A stretch of 64,000 nucleotides of DNA from Verrucomicrobiota bacterium (GCA_019247695.1 JAFBAP010000084.1:81095-145094); one strand, 5' to 3'; shown: positions 18,865-28,391, counted from the first letter of the stretch. Program-made: numbers and translations. The notes: generated by a model not told the origin, from the letters alone.

Positions 18865-21294
18865 ATGGACACCGTTAGCCAATCTCCCCGCTCCGCACGG
18901 ACCGTTTGCCCGTACTGCGGGGTGGGTTGCGGCATGATCCTGCACGTCGAGGGCAACACGATCGTCAAGGTCGAGGGTGATAAGGATCACCCAGCCAATT
19001 ACGGCAAGCTTTGCAGCAAAGGGGCAAATTGCGCTCCCAACGTACAAGCGGCGGACCGTCTGGCTTACGCCCACTTACGGCCCACGCGCCAGGCACCCCT
19101 GGCCAAGGTGCCTCTGGATGACGCCGTTCAGGAAACCGGCCGGCGTTTGCGCACGCTCGTGGAGACCCACGGCCCCGATTCCGTCGCGATTTATGCATCC
19201 GGACAACTGGCCACCGAAGCCCAGTACCTCGCCAATAAGCTGGCGAAAGGCTTTATCGGTACTAATAACATAGAGGCCAACTCGCGCTTGTGCATGGCAA
19301 GCGCCGCCAGCGGCTACAAGTTGTCCTTCGGCGCGGACGGCCCGCCCGGGTCCTACCAGGACTTTGAACAAACCGGGTGCTTCTTCGTCATCGGATCGAA
19401 CATGGCCGAATGCCATCCGATCTTGTTCATTCGCCTGCTTGCCGCAAAAAAGAAAACCGGCGCGAAGCTCATCGTGGTCGACCCGCGCCGGACGCCGACG
19501 GCTGACCGGGCGGACCTTTACCTGCCGATTGAGCCCGGGACTGACCTGGCCTTCCTAAACGGTTTGCTCCACCTCATGGTCGAAAACGGCCACGTCGACC
19601 TGGATTTCATCGAGCGATACACCGAAGGCTGGGCAGGCATGCCCGAATTTCTTGAGTCGTACACGCCGGCCCGGGTTTCAGAGTTAACGGGCCTGCGGGA
19701 GGACGATATCCGCACCGCGGCGAGATGGATGGGGGAATCGAACGAGTTGGTCAGCCTATGGACCATGGGCCTTAACCAGAGCACGCAGGGCACATGGAGC
19801 AATAACGCCATTTGCAACCTGCACCTGGCGACGGGAAAAATCTGCCGCCCGGGCAGCGGTCCCTTCTCCCTTACCGGCCAGCCGAACGCCATGGGGGGGC
19901 GCGAGATGGGTTACCTGAACAATGGTTTACCCGGCCAGCGCTCGGTCCTGAGCCGGTCCGACCGGGCCTTCATGGAGACGTTCTGGGACCGGCCGGCCGG
20001 CTTCATCGGCCCTGAGCCCGGCCCGGACGCGGTCCAGATGTTCAAGCGGCTTAAGGAGGGCCGGATCAAAGCCGTTTGGATCATCTGCACGAATCCCGTG
20101 GCCTCCATGCCGCGCCGGGCAGGGGTGATCGAGGCGTTGCAAACGGCGGAACTCGTCATTGTTCAGGACGCTTATCATCCGACAGAGACGACCCCGTACG
20201 CCGATATCCTGTTGCCGGGCGCCCTCTGGGCGGAAGCTGAAGGCGTGATGATCAACTCCGAACGGAACGTTACCCTGATGGAGAAGGCCGTTAATCCACC
20301 GGGTGACGCGTGCGCTGACTGGGCCCTGATCGCCCGCGTGGCGCAGGCCATGGGTTACGGTCCTGCCTTCGATTTCGGCCGCGCCTCTGACGTGTTCGAC
20401 GAGATGCGGCAACTGGATAACCCTCAGACCGGGTATGACCTGCGCGGAATGAGCTACGACCGGCTCCGGGACGACGGCTCGTTGCAGTGGCCGTGCGGTC
20501 CGGGCGGCAATAACCGAAACCCGATCCGCTATCTCGCGCCGGATACCGCCGGGACGGGAAGACCGGCCATCCGTTTTGGGACCGAGTCAGGCCGAGCCCG
20601 GTTTTTTGCGCGCCCGCACCTGGCGCCCGCTGAGCTGCCTGACGAGGAGTTTCCTTTGGTTCTGACGACCGGCCGTTGCCCCCACCAGTGGCACACCATG
20701 ACAAAGACCGGCAAGGTGGCGGCGCTTAACCGGCTCAACCCGGGGCCTTTCCTCGAACTGCACCCCGAAGATGCTGCAGCGCTCGGGATCAAGGAGGGCG
20801 ACGCCGTTGAGGTGCGGTCCCGGCGCGGCCGGGCCGTCTACCCGGCCCGGGTTACCGAGCGTATTCGCCCGGGCTGCTGCTTTGCGCCGTTTCATTGGAA
20901 CGACTTGTTCGGTGACAACCTCGCCATCAACGAGGCCACCAACGAAGCGGTTGACCCGATCTCCAAACAACCCGAGTTCAAGTTCTGCGCCGTCAAAGTT
21001 GTAAAGGTCGCGGATGCACTGCGCCCTGAGTCCACGGAGAAGGTCGGGCCGGCGTTGGAGACGTTTGCGTTGGAAAATGCCTTGGCGGGGTTGCGGGAAG
21101 GTTGGCCGCTCGACCTCGAGCAGAAAGAGTACCTGCACGGGTTGGTGGCAGGCTTGGTCGCTTCAGGCCGCAGTTCGCCCGCGTTGGGCGCGGGTCTCCC
21201 GGCCGCGCCCGGATTCAACCCCTGCCAGCAGGCGTGGGTCAATGGCTTGCTCGCAGGCGCATTCTCACAAGCATCCGCCGAACACGCAGGTTGA
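18865..21294 (+). CDS. nasA: Assimilatory nitrate reductase catalytic subunit, possibly 3'-truncated fusion
   Basis: 809 residues. [4Fe-4S] ligands CPYCGVGC and the later KLCSKG are at the N-terminus; the Mo-bis-MGD ligand Cys is in NSRLCMASA (about 142). LTTGRCPHQWHTMTKT and CCFAPFHWNDLF with NLAINEATNEAVDPIS are typical of NasA/NarB-type enzymes. They reduce nitrate to nitrite in the cytoplasm with ferredoxin or flavoprotein electrons. After residue ~715 comes a tail DLEQKEYLHGLVAGLVASG and QQAWVNGLLAGAF, the linker that precedes a flavodoxin/CysJ-type reductase module in long bifunctional homologues. The ORF stops there and repeat DNA begins within 20 bp. Confidence 0.85.
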   Translation: MDTVSQSPRSARTVCPYCGVGCGMILHVEGNTIVKVEGDKDHPANYGKLCSKGANCAPNVQAADRLAYAHLRPTRQAPLAKVPLDDAVQETGRRLRTLVETHGPDSVAIYASGQLATEAQYLANKLAKGFIGTNNIEANSRLCMASAASGYKLSFGADGPPGSYQDFEQTGCFFVIGSNMAECHPILFIRLLAAKKKTGAKLIVVDPRRTPTADRADLYLPIEPGTDLAFLNGLLHLMVENGHVDLDFIERYTEGWAGMPEFLESYTPARVSELTGLREDDIRTAARWMGESNELVSLWTMGLNQSTQGTWSNNAICNLHLATGKICRPGSGPFSLTGQPNAMGGREMGYLNNGLPGQRSVLSRSDRAFMETFWDRPAGFIGPEPGPDAVQMFKRLKEGRIKAVWIICTNPVASMPRRAGVIEALQTAELVIVQDAYHPTETTPYADILLPGALWAEAEGVMINSERNVTLMEKAVNPPGDACADWALIARVAQAMGYGPAFDFGRASDVFDEMRQLDNPQTGYDLRGMSYDRLRDDGSLQWPCGPGGNNRNPIRYLAPDTAGTGRPAIRFGTESGRARFFARPHLAPAELPDEEFPLVLTTGRCPHQWHTMTKTGKVAALNRLNPGPFLELHPEDAAALGIKEGDAVEVRSRRGRAVYPARVTERIRPGCCFAPFHWNDLFGDNLAINEATNEAVDPISKQPEFKFCAVKVVKVADALRPESTEKVGPALETFALENALAGLREGWPLDLEQKEYLHGLVAGLVASGRSSPALGAGLPAAPGFNPCQQAWVNGLLAGAFSQASAEHAG

Positions 21295-21309
21295 GCAGGC
21301 CGCCGTCCG

Positions 21310-21480
21310 ATTATAATCTGTGTCAATCTGTGTAATCTGTGGATGTTTTCTCTCTTTCTGCGTTCTTCTGCGTGTTCTGCGGATGATCCTGTCTTCCCGC
21401 AGTGTTCCGCCGAAAGATTGGATCCGGTTATAGGGCGTCTCCGAACTCCAAACTCCGAATGCCGAACCCCGAACTCTCTC
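21310..21480. repeat. Second copy of the 'ctgtgtaatctgtggatg' / 'ctccgaactccaaactccgaa' repeat block
   Basis: 'aatctgtgtcaatctgtgta' then 'atctgtggatgttttctctc', 'ctgcgtgttctgcggatgat' and 'ccgaactccaaactccgaat' follow each other, in the same order as at 17.4 kb except for the surrounding 'acggcg' class. No gene. Confidence 0.7.
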
Positions 21481-21482
21481 CT

Positions 21483-21956
21483 CTACCCCACGCTCCAGCG
21501 CGCAATCGACGCCAACCCTTGTCCCTGGCTGAGATCGGGCCGGATCACCAGCTCCAGCGCACGCACTTCGTGCAAATCCACCCGGAAATCTTCAACCTCC
21601 GTGGTGGCATTATCCGGATTGAAGTTCCATTGCTGCCGCACGATCAGGTGATAAGGTCCGGCGCGATCCGGGGCCCAGCTTAAGGTGAACTCCTGGGCTC
21701 GCTGCAACCTCGGCTCGACGAATTCAAGATGGATGCGCCGGAGCGCGACCGGTTCATCGAAGTACAGCCTGATAGTTTGCTGTCCTTTGCTGGCCGCTCG
21801 CCATCCGGATTGCCCGCCGGGCCGGAACGCGAGTTCGATCGGATGGGCGGGATCTTCGGACGTCATTTCCACTTGAGCGATGGTTTCCAAGTCTAACCAT
21901 CCTTCAGCAGCCTCCGGCGGATTGGGTCCGCCGCTCTCTCCTACAATCTTTCTCAT
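21483..21956 (-). CDS. Conserved single-domain protein, F5/8 type C (discoidin)-like beta sandwich
   Basis: 157 residues, no signal peptide. It reads as one beta-rich domain: EGWLDLETIAQVEMTSEDP, then IELAF, QTIRLYFDEPVALRRIHLEF and VRQQWNFNPDNATTEVEDF. The pattern matches cytoplasmic carbohydrate-binding-like discoidin proteins of Proteobacteria and PVC bacteria. Binding target unknown. It is transcribed against the nitrate reductase gene. Confidence 0.65.
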   Translation of the reverse strand: MRKIVGESGGPNPPEAAEGWLDLETIAQVEMTSEDPAHPIELAFRPGGQSGWRAASKGQQTIRLYFDEPVALRRIHLEFVEPRLQRAQEFTLSWAPDRAGPYHLIVRQQWNFNPDNATTEVEDFRVDLHEVRALELVIRPDLSQGQGLASIARWSVG

Positions 21957-22119
21957 AGATAATAAGAAAAGATGCGTTCCAAGCTTTGTTCCCTCAACCG
22001 GAAAGAAATGACGAAACCTCGGCCCGACTATGCCGGGCCGGAGCGGTTGCTCACCTGCAGCCCGCCGGACCGAGCGTCCTTAAATGGCAAGTGGTCGTTT
22101 TCGGTGTAGGTTCGGAGGC

Positions 22120-22500
22120 ATGGAAGCCGCCACCTACACCCTCGAGGATGTGCGCCGGGATTTTTATGCCCTCAAGGCCGTCGTCGATCAGACCGATGTA
22201 CGCCTGATTCCGGAAGCCATTTTGGCCAACGGGATTTGCCAGTCGCTGCACGCCGGGCTGGAAACCAAGGTGAGAACCCTTCCGGACGGCCAGGGAGAAG
22301 GCGCGTCGGATTGGCGGATGAGTTTTTTGCACGAAATGAACGCCTTCGTATCGGGTTACAGCACTGCGGTCCGCACCGGCACCCGTGGTGAATCGGCCAG
22401 CGCGCTCCTGAACAGCGCAAGGCATCACTTGGCCAGAGCAGGGCAGGTGCTACCCCCCAAGAGCGCGGGCACAGGTCGCTACCTGGGCGAGCCCGACTGA
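22120..22500 (+). CDS. Small protein of unknown function
   Basis: 126 residues from ATG 22120, preceded by GGAGG one base away; ATG 22084 is an in-frame alternative. Mostly helical, with one Cys and a conserved-looking middle DWRMSFLHEMNAFVSGYSTAV. No signal or membrane segment. No family recognised. Its 3' end overlaps the convergent receiver gene by 22 bp. Confidence 0.45.
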   Translation: MEAATYTLEDVRRDFYALKAVVDQTDVRLIPEAILANGICQSLHAGLETKVRTLPDGQGEGASDWRMSFLHEMNAFVSGYSTAVRTGTRGESASALLNSARHHLARAGQVLPPKSAGTGRYLGEPD

Positions 22501-22916
22501 GCGGGCCACCCGCTACCGGGTTCGTGGCACTTGTAGGTCACCACCCCAGGACAAGGCTCCACGAGCCGGCGAACGGCGAAGCGTAACGCCTCGACTGTAA
22601 ATGGCTTCGGTAACATCGCGCAACGCGGACCGAGTGGACTCGGCGGACGATGGGCCGTCACCAGGAGGACCGGGGTCTCCGGCGCGGTCACCCGTACACG
22701 CCGAGCCAACTCCAGACCGTCCCATCCGCCGGGCATCACCCCCTCAGTTATGACTGCTCGCACCCGGGGACCTTCGCGCAAAAAGAGTCCCCAGCCCTCT
22801 TCGGCGGTTGACGCCGTCAGAACGTCGTACCCTTCAGCGCGCAGCGCTGCCACGATGTACTCCGCCGTGAAAGATTCTGCCCCCACGACGAGCAGTGATC
22901 CTTTCCGATCCTCCAT
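22479..22916 (-). CDS. Receiver-domain-like protein lacking the phosphoacceptor Asp
   Basis: 145 residues from ATG 22916. The CheY-like layout is plain: SLLVVGAESF, AALRAEGYDVLTASTAEEG, VITEGVMPGGWDGLELARR, PVLLVTAH and LPKPFTVEAL. The acidic pair usually following strand 1 is GA, and the phosphorylatable Asp of 'vi-D-vxMPg' is Glu (TEGVMPG). The Lys near the end is kept. It is likely an unphosphorylatable, perhaps constitutively 'on', pseudo-receiver. No output domain and no kinase nearby. Confidence 0.7.
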   Translation of the reverse strand: MEDRKGSLLVVGAESFTAEYIVAALRAEGYDVLTASTAEEGWGLFLREGPRVRAVITEGVMPGGWDGLELARRVRVTAPETPVLLVTAHRPPSPLGPRCAMLPKPFTVEALRFAVRRLVEPCPGVVTYKCHEPGSGWPAQSGSPR

Positions 22917-23086
22917 TGCGTTGGTGCCCGGCATTTTGCGGCTTATGATCGGCTGGCGGTCACCCGGGTTTAACCGGGAATAAAGGCTGTAGTCGCACCA
23001 TCTCATAACGTAGGCCCGCGTCTGCGGCGCACAGTGTGCGGCACGTGGTGCCTACGCCTTGATTCCTGAATGAATCTACCTCCATC

Positions 23087-23668
23087 ATGAGAAAACCTGT
23101 TTCCTCTTTCCGGACGTTGACGACCATGATCCTGGCCGTTATCTGCGGCTTCCTGTTCAACTCCCGGGCCCAAGAACCTGCCACGGCGGGAAAGAACGTC
23201 ATCGTAAGGCTGATCGGGCCGGGGGGCGTACTTACCGGGCCCGTCGCCGTCCCGAAGGTCGAGAAGAGTGACGCCGAGTGGCGCAAGCAACTTACCCCGG
23301 AACAATACCAGATTGCACGCGGTTCGGGCACCGAACCGGCATTTTGCGGGACGCTGCTCGATAACCATCGTGACGGCATTTATCATTGCGTCTGCTGCGG
23401 ACTCCCGCTGTTCGCTTCCGACGCGAAGTTCAATTCGGGGACCGGCTGGCCGAGTTTCTTCCGGCCGATTGCCAAGGAGAATATTGTCACCCACGAGGAC
23501 GACAGTTACGGCATGCATCGCACGGAGATCCTTTGTGCGCGCTGCGGGGCCCACTTGGGCCATGTTTTTGATGACGGCCCCGAGCCCACCGGGTTGCGTT
23601 TCTGCCTCAACTCCGCCGTCCTGACCTTCGTGGACCAAGGAAGGGAAGTCGCGCAAGCGAGTAAGTGA
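23087..23668 (+). CDS. msrB: Exported methionine-R-sulfoxide reductase
   Basis: 193 residues. A signal peptide ([19 protein letters not shown], about 14-32) precedes the MsrB domain: zinc CxxC pairs in HCVCCGLP and [15 protein letters not shown], and the catalytic Cys in RFCLNSA (about 177). It repairs oxidised methionine in exported proteins using thiol donors. Most MsrB are cytoplasmic, so the signal sequence places this one in the periplasm or outside. A single gene. Confidence 0.93.
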   Translation: MRKPVSSFRTLTTMILAVICGFLFNSRAQEPATAGKNVIVRLIGPGGVLTGPVAVPKVEKSDAEWRKQLTPEQYQIARGSGTEPAFCGTLLDNHRDGIYHCVCCGLPLFASDAKFNSGTGWPSFFRPIAKENIVTHEDDSYGMHRTEILCARCGAHLGHVFDDGPEPTGLRFCLNSAVLTFVDQGREVAQASK

Positions 23669-23994
23669 GCGCGTTGTTTCCGTACCGTCCAACCACGGTG
23701 CGCCCCGACTCGCTGCAAACATTCGGAGGGGGTGTGGAGGGGTTCCTGTGGTGGTGCCGGACCTCCAAAATAGGCGGGTCCATTAAGATTTCCATACTTT
23801 CACGACCAACACGGATTTTGAGGACAGCCCGCGCCCATAACCCTTATTGCCCGCAGCATCGCTCTGACTTAAAGAACTAGCGGCGTGAAGTTGATCCGGA
23901 GTCGTATCTGCCTGTTCGTTGTGCCGAGCAGGCGGATCCCTGACTCTGCAGGGCACTTCGGCCGGGTAACTGAACACCCCGGTCAAACAATCGT
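23669..23994. other. Spacer, no gene seen
   Basis: 326 bp without a credible ORF. GC is slightly lower around 23765-23870; no hairpin or repeat stands out. Confidence 0.5.
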
Positions 23995-24921
23995 GTGGTT
24001 AAAGTAGAAGTGGGGGTTAATAGGCTGGTGGAAGTAGAAGTTGGCGAGGAAACGAGGGGCGCGCTCAAGTGTCCCGACGCTACGGACGGAATTAAATCAG
24101 GGCACCCCGCCCAACTGCTGCACGCAGATCGACAACTGCCCGGGGTCGTGAACGGCGCCACTCGTGAGTTGGCGCTCACGGAGACGAAATTGCAGCATCT
24201 CGCCGTGTTATGCTCGTTGCGGGAGCGCAACCTCATCAGTGATCGGGCGTTCCTGATCCAAAGGCGGATGCTGTATCGGGCTTGCCTGCCGCCTGCACCC
24301 CTGCCACCGTCCTCCTTCGAGAAGTTGCCCTCGGTTGATCGGCGTTGGTGGTTGAAGTCCCTCGGTATCGTCTTGCTGCTCACGGCCGCCCTGGGAATTG
24401 TCAGATTCCGGACGTGGCAACCGGCGAATCACCGCGCCGCCCCAGCCAAGGCTCGTTCCGAACCCGCTGCGGCAATTGCTTCTCACCCGGAGGATAATTA
24501 TACGCTCGGCACGGCATTTCGACTCGGGTTGTATACCTACACCGTTGCCGGGACCCAGACCGCGACCACCCTCGGGGGCCAGTTCAAACCGGTCAGCGCG
24601 GCCCCGGGTGCAGAGTTCCTCGTCGTGACCTTCACGGTCCGGAACGATTCGATCCGAGTCCGAGAACTGTCGACCGCAGATCTGAAAATCGAAGACGCGA
24701 ACGGAGTATCCTACGGGCCGTCGCGGCCTGCCTCGGCGGTGCTGCGCCCTTCAACCGAAGGGAGCGATTCCTGGCTGACCGATATTGAGCCCGGCGTCAC
24801 GAAAGTGATGGCCATCGCGTTCGAGGTCCCGGAGACTTCGCTTAAAACGCCGTTGAACCTGATCGTTCCGGAGCAAGGCCCGATCGCGAGCCGCGAAGCC
24901 TCGGTCACCTTGCAGCTTTGA
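23995..24921 (+). CDS. Membrane-anchored SHOCT + DUF4352-like protein (paralogue of 42012)
   Basis: Up to 308 residues; the start (GTG 23995) is unsure. A SHOCT-like helix LAVLCSLRERNLISDRAFLIQRR (about 67-90), one membrane helix SLGIVLLLTAALGIVRF (about 122-138), and an Ig-like DUF4352-type domain from about 165: TYTVAGTQT, FLVVTFTVRNDS, and DIEPGVTKVMAIAFEVP. Such domains are exported; the N-terminus is cytoplasmic, so this should be type II-oriented. A second copy with the same architecture is at 42012. Function unknown. Confidence 0.75.
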   Translation: MVKVEVGVNRLVEVEVGEETRGALKCPDATDGIKSGHPAQLLHADRQLPGVVNGATRELALTETKLQHLAVLCSLRERNLISDRAFLIQRRMLYRACLPPAPLPPSSFEKLPSVDRRWWLKSLGIVLLLTAALGIVRFRTWQPANHRAAPAKARSEPAAAIASHPEDNYTLGTAFRLGLYTYTVAGTQTATTLGGQFKPVSAAPGAEFLVVTFTVRNDSIRVRELSTADLKIEDANGVSYGPSRPASAVLRPSTEGSDSWLTDIEPGVTKVMAIAFEVPETSLKTPLNLIVPEQGPIASREASVTLQL

Positions 24922-25155
24922 CTTCGGATTGCCCGCTGCCGGATGTGGAGTCGCCTTCAGCGTTTGGAACGCCGTCCGGCCATCGGGCCCTCGAGCACCG
25001 GGAACCCCGCCCCGGGGTGCTCAGGCCGCGGGCGCCCGCTTCCCGGCTGTCGCCTGGGGAAGTGACCTGAGGCGCCCATCAGTGAAGCCCGAGCCGAAGC
25101 TGTCCCGCTTTTTTTTGTTGGCCGTTTGCCTACGCCCGTGGAAAGGGTAAAAGGG

Positions 25156-26337
25156 ATGCACAGTCACCGGATTTCATCGGGCGCCCTGAGTGAGAGTGAC
25201 GTTGTCTCCGGTCGCGGTCGATCTCCACACCACCTCATGTTTCCACGCATCCCTTTTCACCGGGTTAATTGGCTCATCAGTTCGTTCCTGATCGGCACAC
25301 TGCTGCTCTCGCTGACCGCTGTACCCGCCTATATCTGGCGGTTCGGCATCGACGGGTTCCAGATCGCACTTTTCTTCGCGATGTTCTTGGCGTGCGGCTT
25401 TTCCATCACGCTCGGATACCACCGGCTCTTTTCCCACCTGGCTTTCCAAGCCCACTGGGCCGTGCGGTTCTTCACCCTCATCTTTGGGGCAGCCGCCTTT
25501 GAGAACTCGGCGTTGCTGTGGGCCTGCGAGCACCGCAGCCACCACAAGCACGTCGATGACGACGAGCAGGACCCCTATTGCATTTCCAAAGGTCTTTTTC
25601 ACGCCCACATCGGCTGGCTCCTGTTCAAGCTGGATCCACCCCCGCCATTCGACAATGTGGCTGATTTACAAAAGGATCCCCTGGTGCGCTGGCAGCATCG
25701 TCACATCCATTGGATCGCTGCGTCGGTCGGCTTCGTCTTCCCCGCCGTTCTTGGATTTGCATGGGGCGGCTGGGTTTCAGCGCTGGGCGGATTTCTGATC
25801 GGGGGCGTGGCGCGCGTGGTGGCGCTTCAGCACTGCACGTTCTGCATCAATTCGCTATGCCATTACCTCGGTACACGCCCATATTCCTCGCGCTGCAGCG
25901 CGCGTGACTCCTGGGTGATGGCCCTCGTAACGCTTGGCGAGGGCTACCACAACTACCACCACGAATTTCAACACGACTACCGCAACGGGGTGAAACCTTG
26001 GCAGTTTGATCCCACCAAATGGCTCATCTGGATGTTGTCGAGATTCGGATTGGCTCGCAAGTTGCGCCGGGTACCCGAGGAAAAGATCGCCTTGGCGGAG
26101 TTGGCTGAAGCTCAGAAGCGCCTCCAGGAACGACTCACCCATCCCGAGCTGAGTAAGGGTGCGGCCACGCAACTTTCCGGTGCTTACCACCGGCTCCAGG
26201 CTGCGGCTCAACGCTGGCGGGAGCAGTCCAAAGTTGAAGGGGCTGCCGCGGTTTCCTTGCGGATTGCAGACCTGCGGCGTGAGATCCGGATCGCGACGGC
26301 CGCTTTCCGGGGCACCTACTCCCGCGGGGGCGCCTGA
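25156..26337 (+). CDS. Acyl-lipid/acyl-CoA delta-9-type fatty acid desaturase
   Basis: 393 residues from ATG 25156 (GGAAAGGG eight bases upstream); starts at 25126 and 25237 are possible. Three histidine boxes are present: HRLFSH, EHRSHHKH and GEGYHNYHHEF, which hold the di-iron centre of membrane desaturases. Four hydrophobic segments fit the family (about 40-60, 72-90, 180-215). The ~90-residue C-terminal extension EKIALAELAEAQKRLQE ... is charged and helical, not part of the core enzyme. It introduces a double bond into membrane acyl chains. Confidence 0.92.
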   Translation: MHSHRISSGALSESDVVSGRGRSPHHLMFPRIPFHRVNWLISSFLIGTLLLSLTAVPAYIWRFGIDGFQIALFFAMFLACGFSITLGYHRLFSHLAFQAHWAVRFFTLIFGAAAFENSALLWACEHRSHHKHVDDDEQDPYCISKGLFHAHIGWLLFKLDPPPPFDNVADLQKDPLVRWQHRHIHWIAASVGFVFPAVLGFAWGGWVSALGGFLIGGVARVVALQHCTFCINSLCHYLGTRPYSSRCSARDSWVMALVTLGEGYHNYHHEFQHDYRNGVKPWQFDPTKWLIWMLSRFGLARKLRRVPEEKIALAELAEAQKRLQERLTHPELSKGAATQLSGAYHRLQAAAQRWREQSKVEGAAAVSLRIADLRREIRIATAAFRGTYSRGGA

Positions 26338-26473
26338 AAAAGGCTGTTGAACTGCTCAGCCAGTTGGTTAAGAGCGGCAGGCCGGGATTGGCCTTTGTTC
26401 CGGAGGGACGGCTGATCGTAGGCAGGTAAAAGCTCGTGCCGGCGGTCCATTTGTCCCGCTGACAACGAAACGA
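26330..26473. repeat. Decayed fragment of the dispersed hairpin element
   Basis: 'ctgttgaactgctcagcc', 'gttaagagcggcaggcc' and 'ttgttccggagggacggctga' match parts of the elements at 2.6 and 8.4 kb. Only about 110 bp remain. Confidence 0.5.
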
Positions 26474-26809
26474 TTATCCGCCGCCCTGGTGCGGTAACTG
26501 CGATAACTTTGCGGCCATCCCAGGCAGGTTACGCCGCTCCTCCTGGGGCCGTTCGTCCATGCCCGTCACCTCTTGGTCAGCATCCGCAACGGACAGGGTG
26601 TCGATCAGGAAATTTTCGAATTGCTGGCGGTGCAAATCCGTCCACTCGCGGCGAGCCTCTTCCCAGGAGAGCTTGCGCCCTTTTTCTCCTTCGATCCATT
26701 TGTACTTCCGGATCTCCTCTTTGATCAGGTAGGTGATCCGGTAAAACGGATCGGAATACATCATCGGCGGAATTTGAACGTGTTCCTCAGTGTCTAAGAT
26801 GTGGCGCAT
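26474..26809 (-). CDS. Conserved small protein of unknown function
   Basis: 111 residues from ATG 26809, chosen because the upstream residues lack coding character. The middle, PFYRITYLIKEEIRKYKWIE and then EKGRKLSWEEARREWTDLH, matches a pattern found in many small bacterial proteins ('KYKWIESEK ... AxREW'). Charged and helical, without signal. Function unknown. Divergent from the malE-like gene; the 294-bp gap contains its promoter. Confidence 0.6.
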   Translation of the reverse strand: MRHILDTEEHVQIPPMMYSDPFYRITYLIKEEIRKYKWIEGEKGRKLSWEEARREWTDLHRQQFENFLIDTLSVADADQEVTGMDERPQEERRNLPGMAAKLSQLPHQGGG

Positions 26810-27103
26810 GGTAATTCGGTTGAACACGGGGGCGCGGCAACGAGCGAATTTTCCATTTTCGGCTCGAAAGTCCAGGCATTTCCAAACTTCCCCGGCGCCG
26901 GCGCACGTCAAAACGAACCCTTCAAGGCAAGCTCGATTTATCGAGGACCGGGCCCGTCCGCTCCTGGCCGGAACGCCGTGATCGACCTTTTTGGCGCCCG
27001 CGGCCTGCGGGGTATGTGCTGGTCCGCCTTGCCGCTGTCCCCGGAACTGGTTATCTTTGGTGTCTGCCGGTTTTCCTCCACCTCAACATTCCGACCCCCC
27101 GCC

Positions 27104-28297
27104 ATGCGCAAAAAAATTCTCAGTGCACTCTTGGTGTTCTTGTCGGCGGTTCAGGCTTTTGCCTGGACCGACGGCGAATTGCTCGTCTGGATCAGCGATA
27201 ACCGCGGGTATCACGCTTTAGGTGAGCTCGGTAAAAAGTTCGAAAACGACATCGGGGCCTCCGTCAAGGTGGAGACCCAGGAGGACATCACCAATAAGTT
27301 TCAGTCGGCTGCCCAGAGCGGTAAAGGTCCCGACATCTTTTTCTGGGCGCACGACCGGATCGGTGAATGGGCTGACGCGGGTCTGATCCGGCCTTTGGAG
27401 GTAAAGGACGATTTCAAGGCGAGCTTCGTCCCGATGTCCTGGGACGCGGTCACTCACAAAAGCCAAATCTGGGGTTACCCGGTTGCCCTTGAGGCAGTTT
27501 CCTTGATCTACAATAAAAAGTACGTCACGGGGAATCCGCCGGCCCAGCTCTCGGCGCTCGCCGATTTCAACAAAGAGCTTAAGGCCAAGTATCCGAAGGT
27601 GATCGCGATGATGTGGGACTACGATACCCCTTACTTCAGCTGGCCGTTCCTGGCCAGCGCCGGAGCTTATCCGTTCAAGAAAATTTCGGGCGGCTACGAC
27701 GTCAAGGACACCGGGGTTGATACCCCTGCCGCTCTGCAAGGGCTGCAAGCCATCGTTGATCTGATCAAGGGCGGTATCATGCCGAAGGGATCGACGCAGT
27801 CCATCATGGAGCAGAAAATGGGAACCGGTGAGCTGGCCCTCATGATCAATGGGCCGTGGTGCTGGGCCGACCTCCGCAAGAGCGGCGTAGACTTCAACGT
27901 CGCGCCCGTGCCCGGGGTGGGCGGGAACCCGGGCCGGCCATTCGTCGGCGTTTTCTCGGCCATGGTCAACCGGTCGAGTCCGAACACTGACCTGGCGGTT
28001 CAGTTTCTGGAAAAATACGTCTGCACCGCGGAGGGCCTGAAAGCCATTGATGCCGACGCGCCGCTCGGGGTTCCGGCGGTGAAATCCCTGGCGGATGCCA
28101 TGGCGGCCAAAGATCCTTTCATCAAGATCACGTACGAGAACTGCCAAAACGGCGTCGTGATGCCGAACATCCCGCAGATGGGTAAGTTCTGGAGTGCGAT
28201 GCAGGCCGCCTTCGAGATCGCTACCAACGGCGGGGCCACTCCCGAGGTGGCGTTGAGGGACGCCAAGAAAAACCTGGCCGATTCTCTCGCCCGGTAG
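27104..28297 (+). CDS. malE: Maltose/maltodextrin-type ABC transporter substrate-binding protein
   Basis: 397 residues from ATG 27104, where a signal peptide begins (MRKKILSALLVFLSAVQAFA|WTDG); the open frame runs 100 codons further upstream without sense. MalE landmarks: ELLVWISDNRGYHALGELGK, GPDIFFWAHDRIGEWADAGL, GYPVALEAVSLIYNKK, ALMINGPWCWADL. It captures maltodextrin-like glycans in the periplasm and delivers them to the permease encoded downstream. Confidence 0.95.
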   Translation: MRKKILSALLVFLSAVQAFAWTDGELLVWISDNRGYHALGELGKKFENDIGASVKVETQEDITNKFQSAAQSGKGPDIFFWAHDRIGEWADAGLIRPLEVKDDFKASFVPMSWDAVTHKSQIWGYPVALEAVSLIYNKKYVTGNPPAQLSALADFNKELKAKYPKVIAMMWDYDTPYFSWPFLASAGAYPFKKISGGYDVKDTGVDTPAALQGLQAIVDLIKGGIMPKGSTQSIMEQKMGTGELALMINGPWCWADLRKSGVDFNVAPVPGVGGNPGRPFVGVFSAMVNRSSPNTDLAVQFLEKYVCTAEGLKAIDADAPLGVPAVKSLADAMAAKDPFIKITYENCQNGVVMPNIPQMGKFWSAMQAAFEIATNGGATPEVALRDAKKNLADSLAR

Positions 28298-28391
28298 ACC
28301 TTGAGCCAGCTGAGTCGATGAGCATCAGCCCAGGGCGCAGCCACTCCTTTATGAAGTCGCGAGCTTAAATGAAACCGATGGAAACGTTATC

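Noticed and set aside
26801..27103. Long N-terminal extension of the MalE ORF
   Set aside because: A signal peptide starts at 27104 and the upstream part has no coding character.
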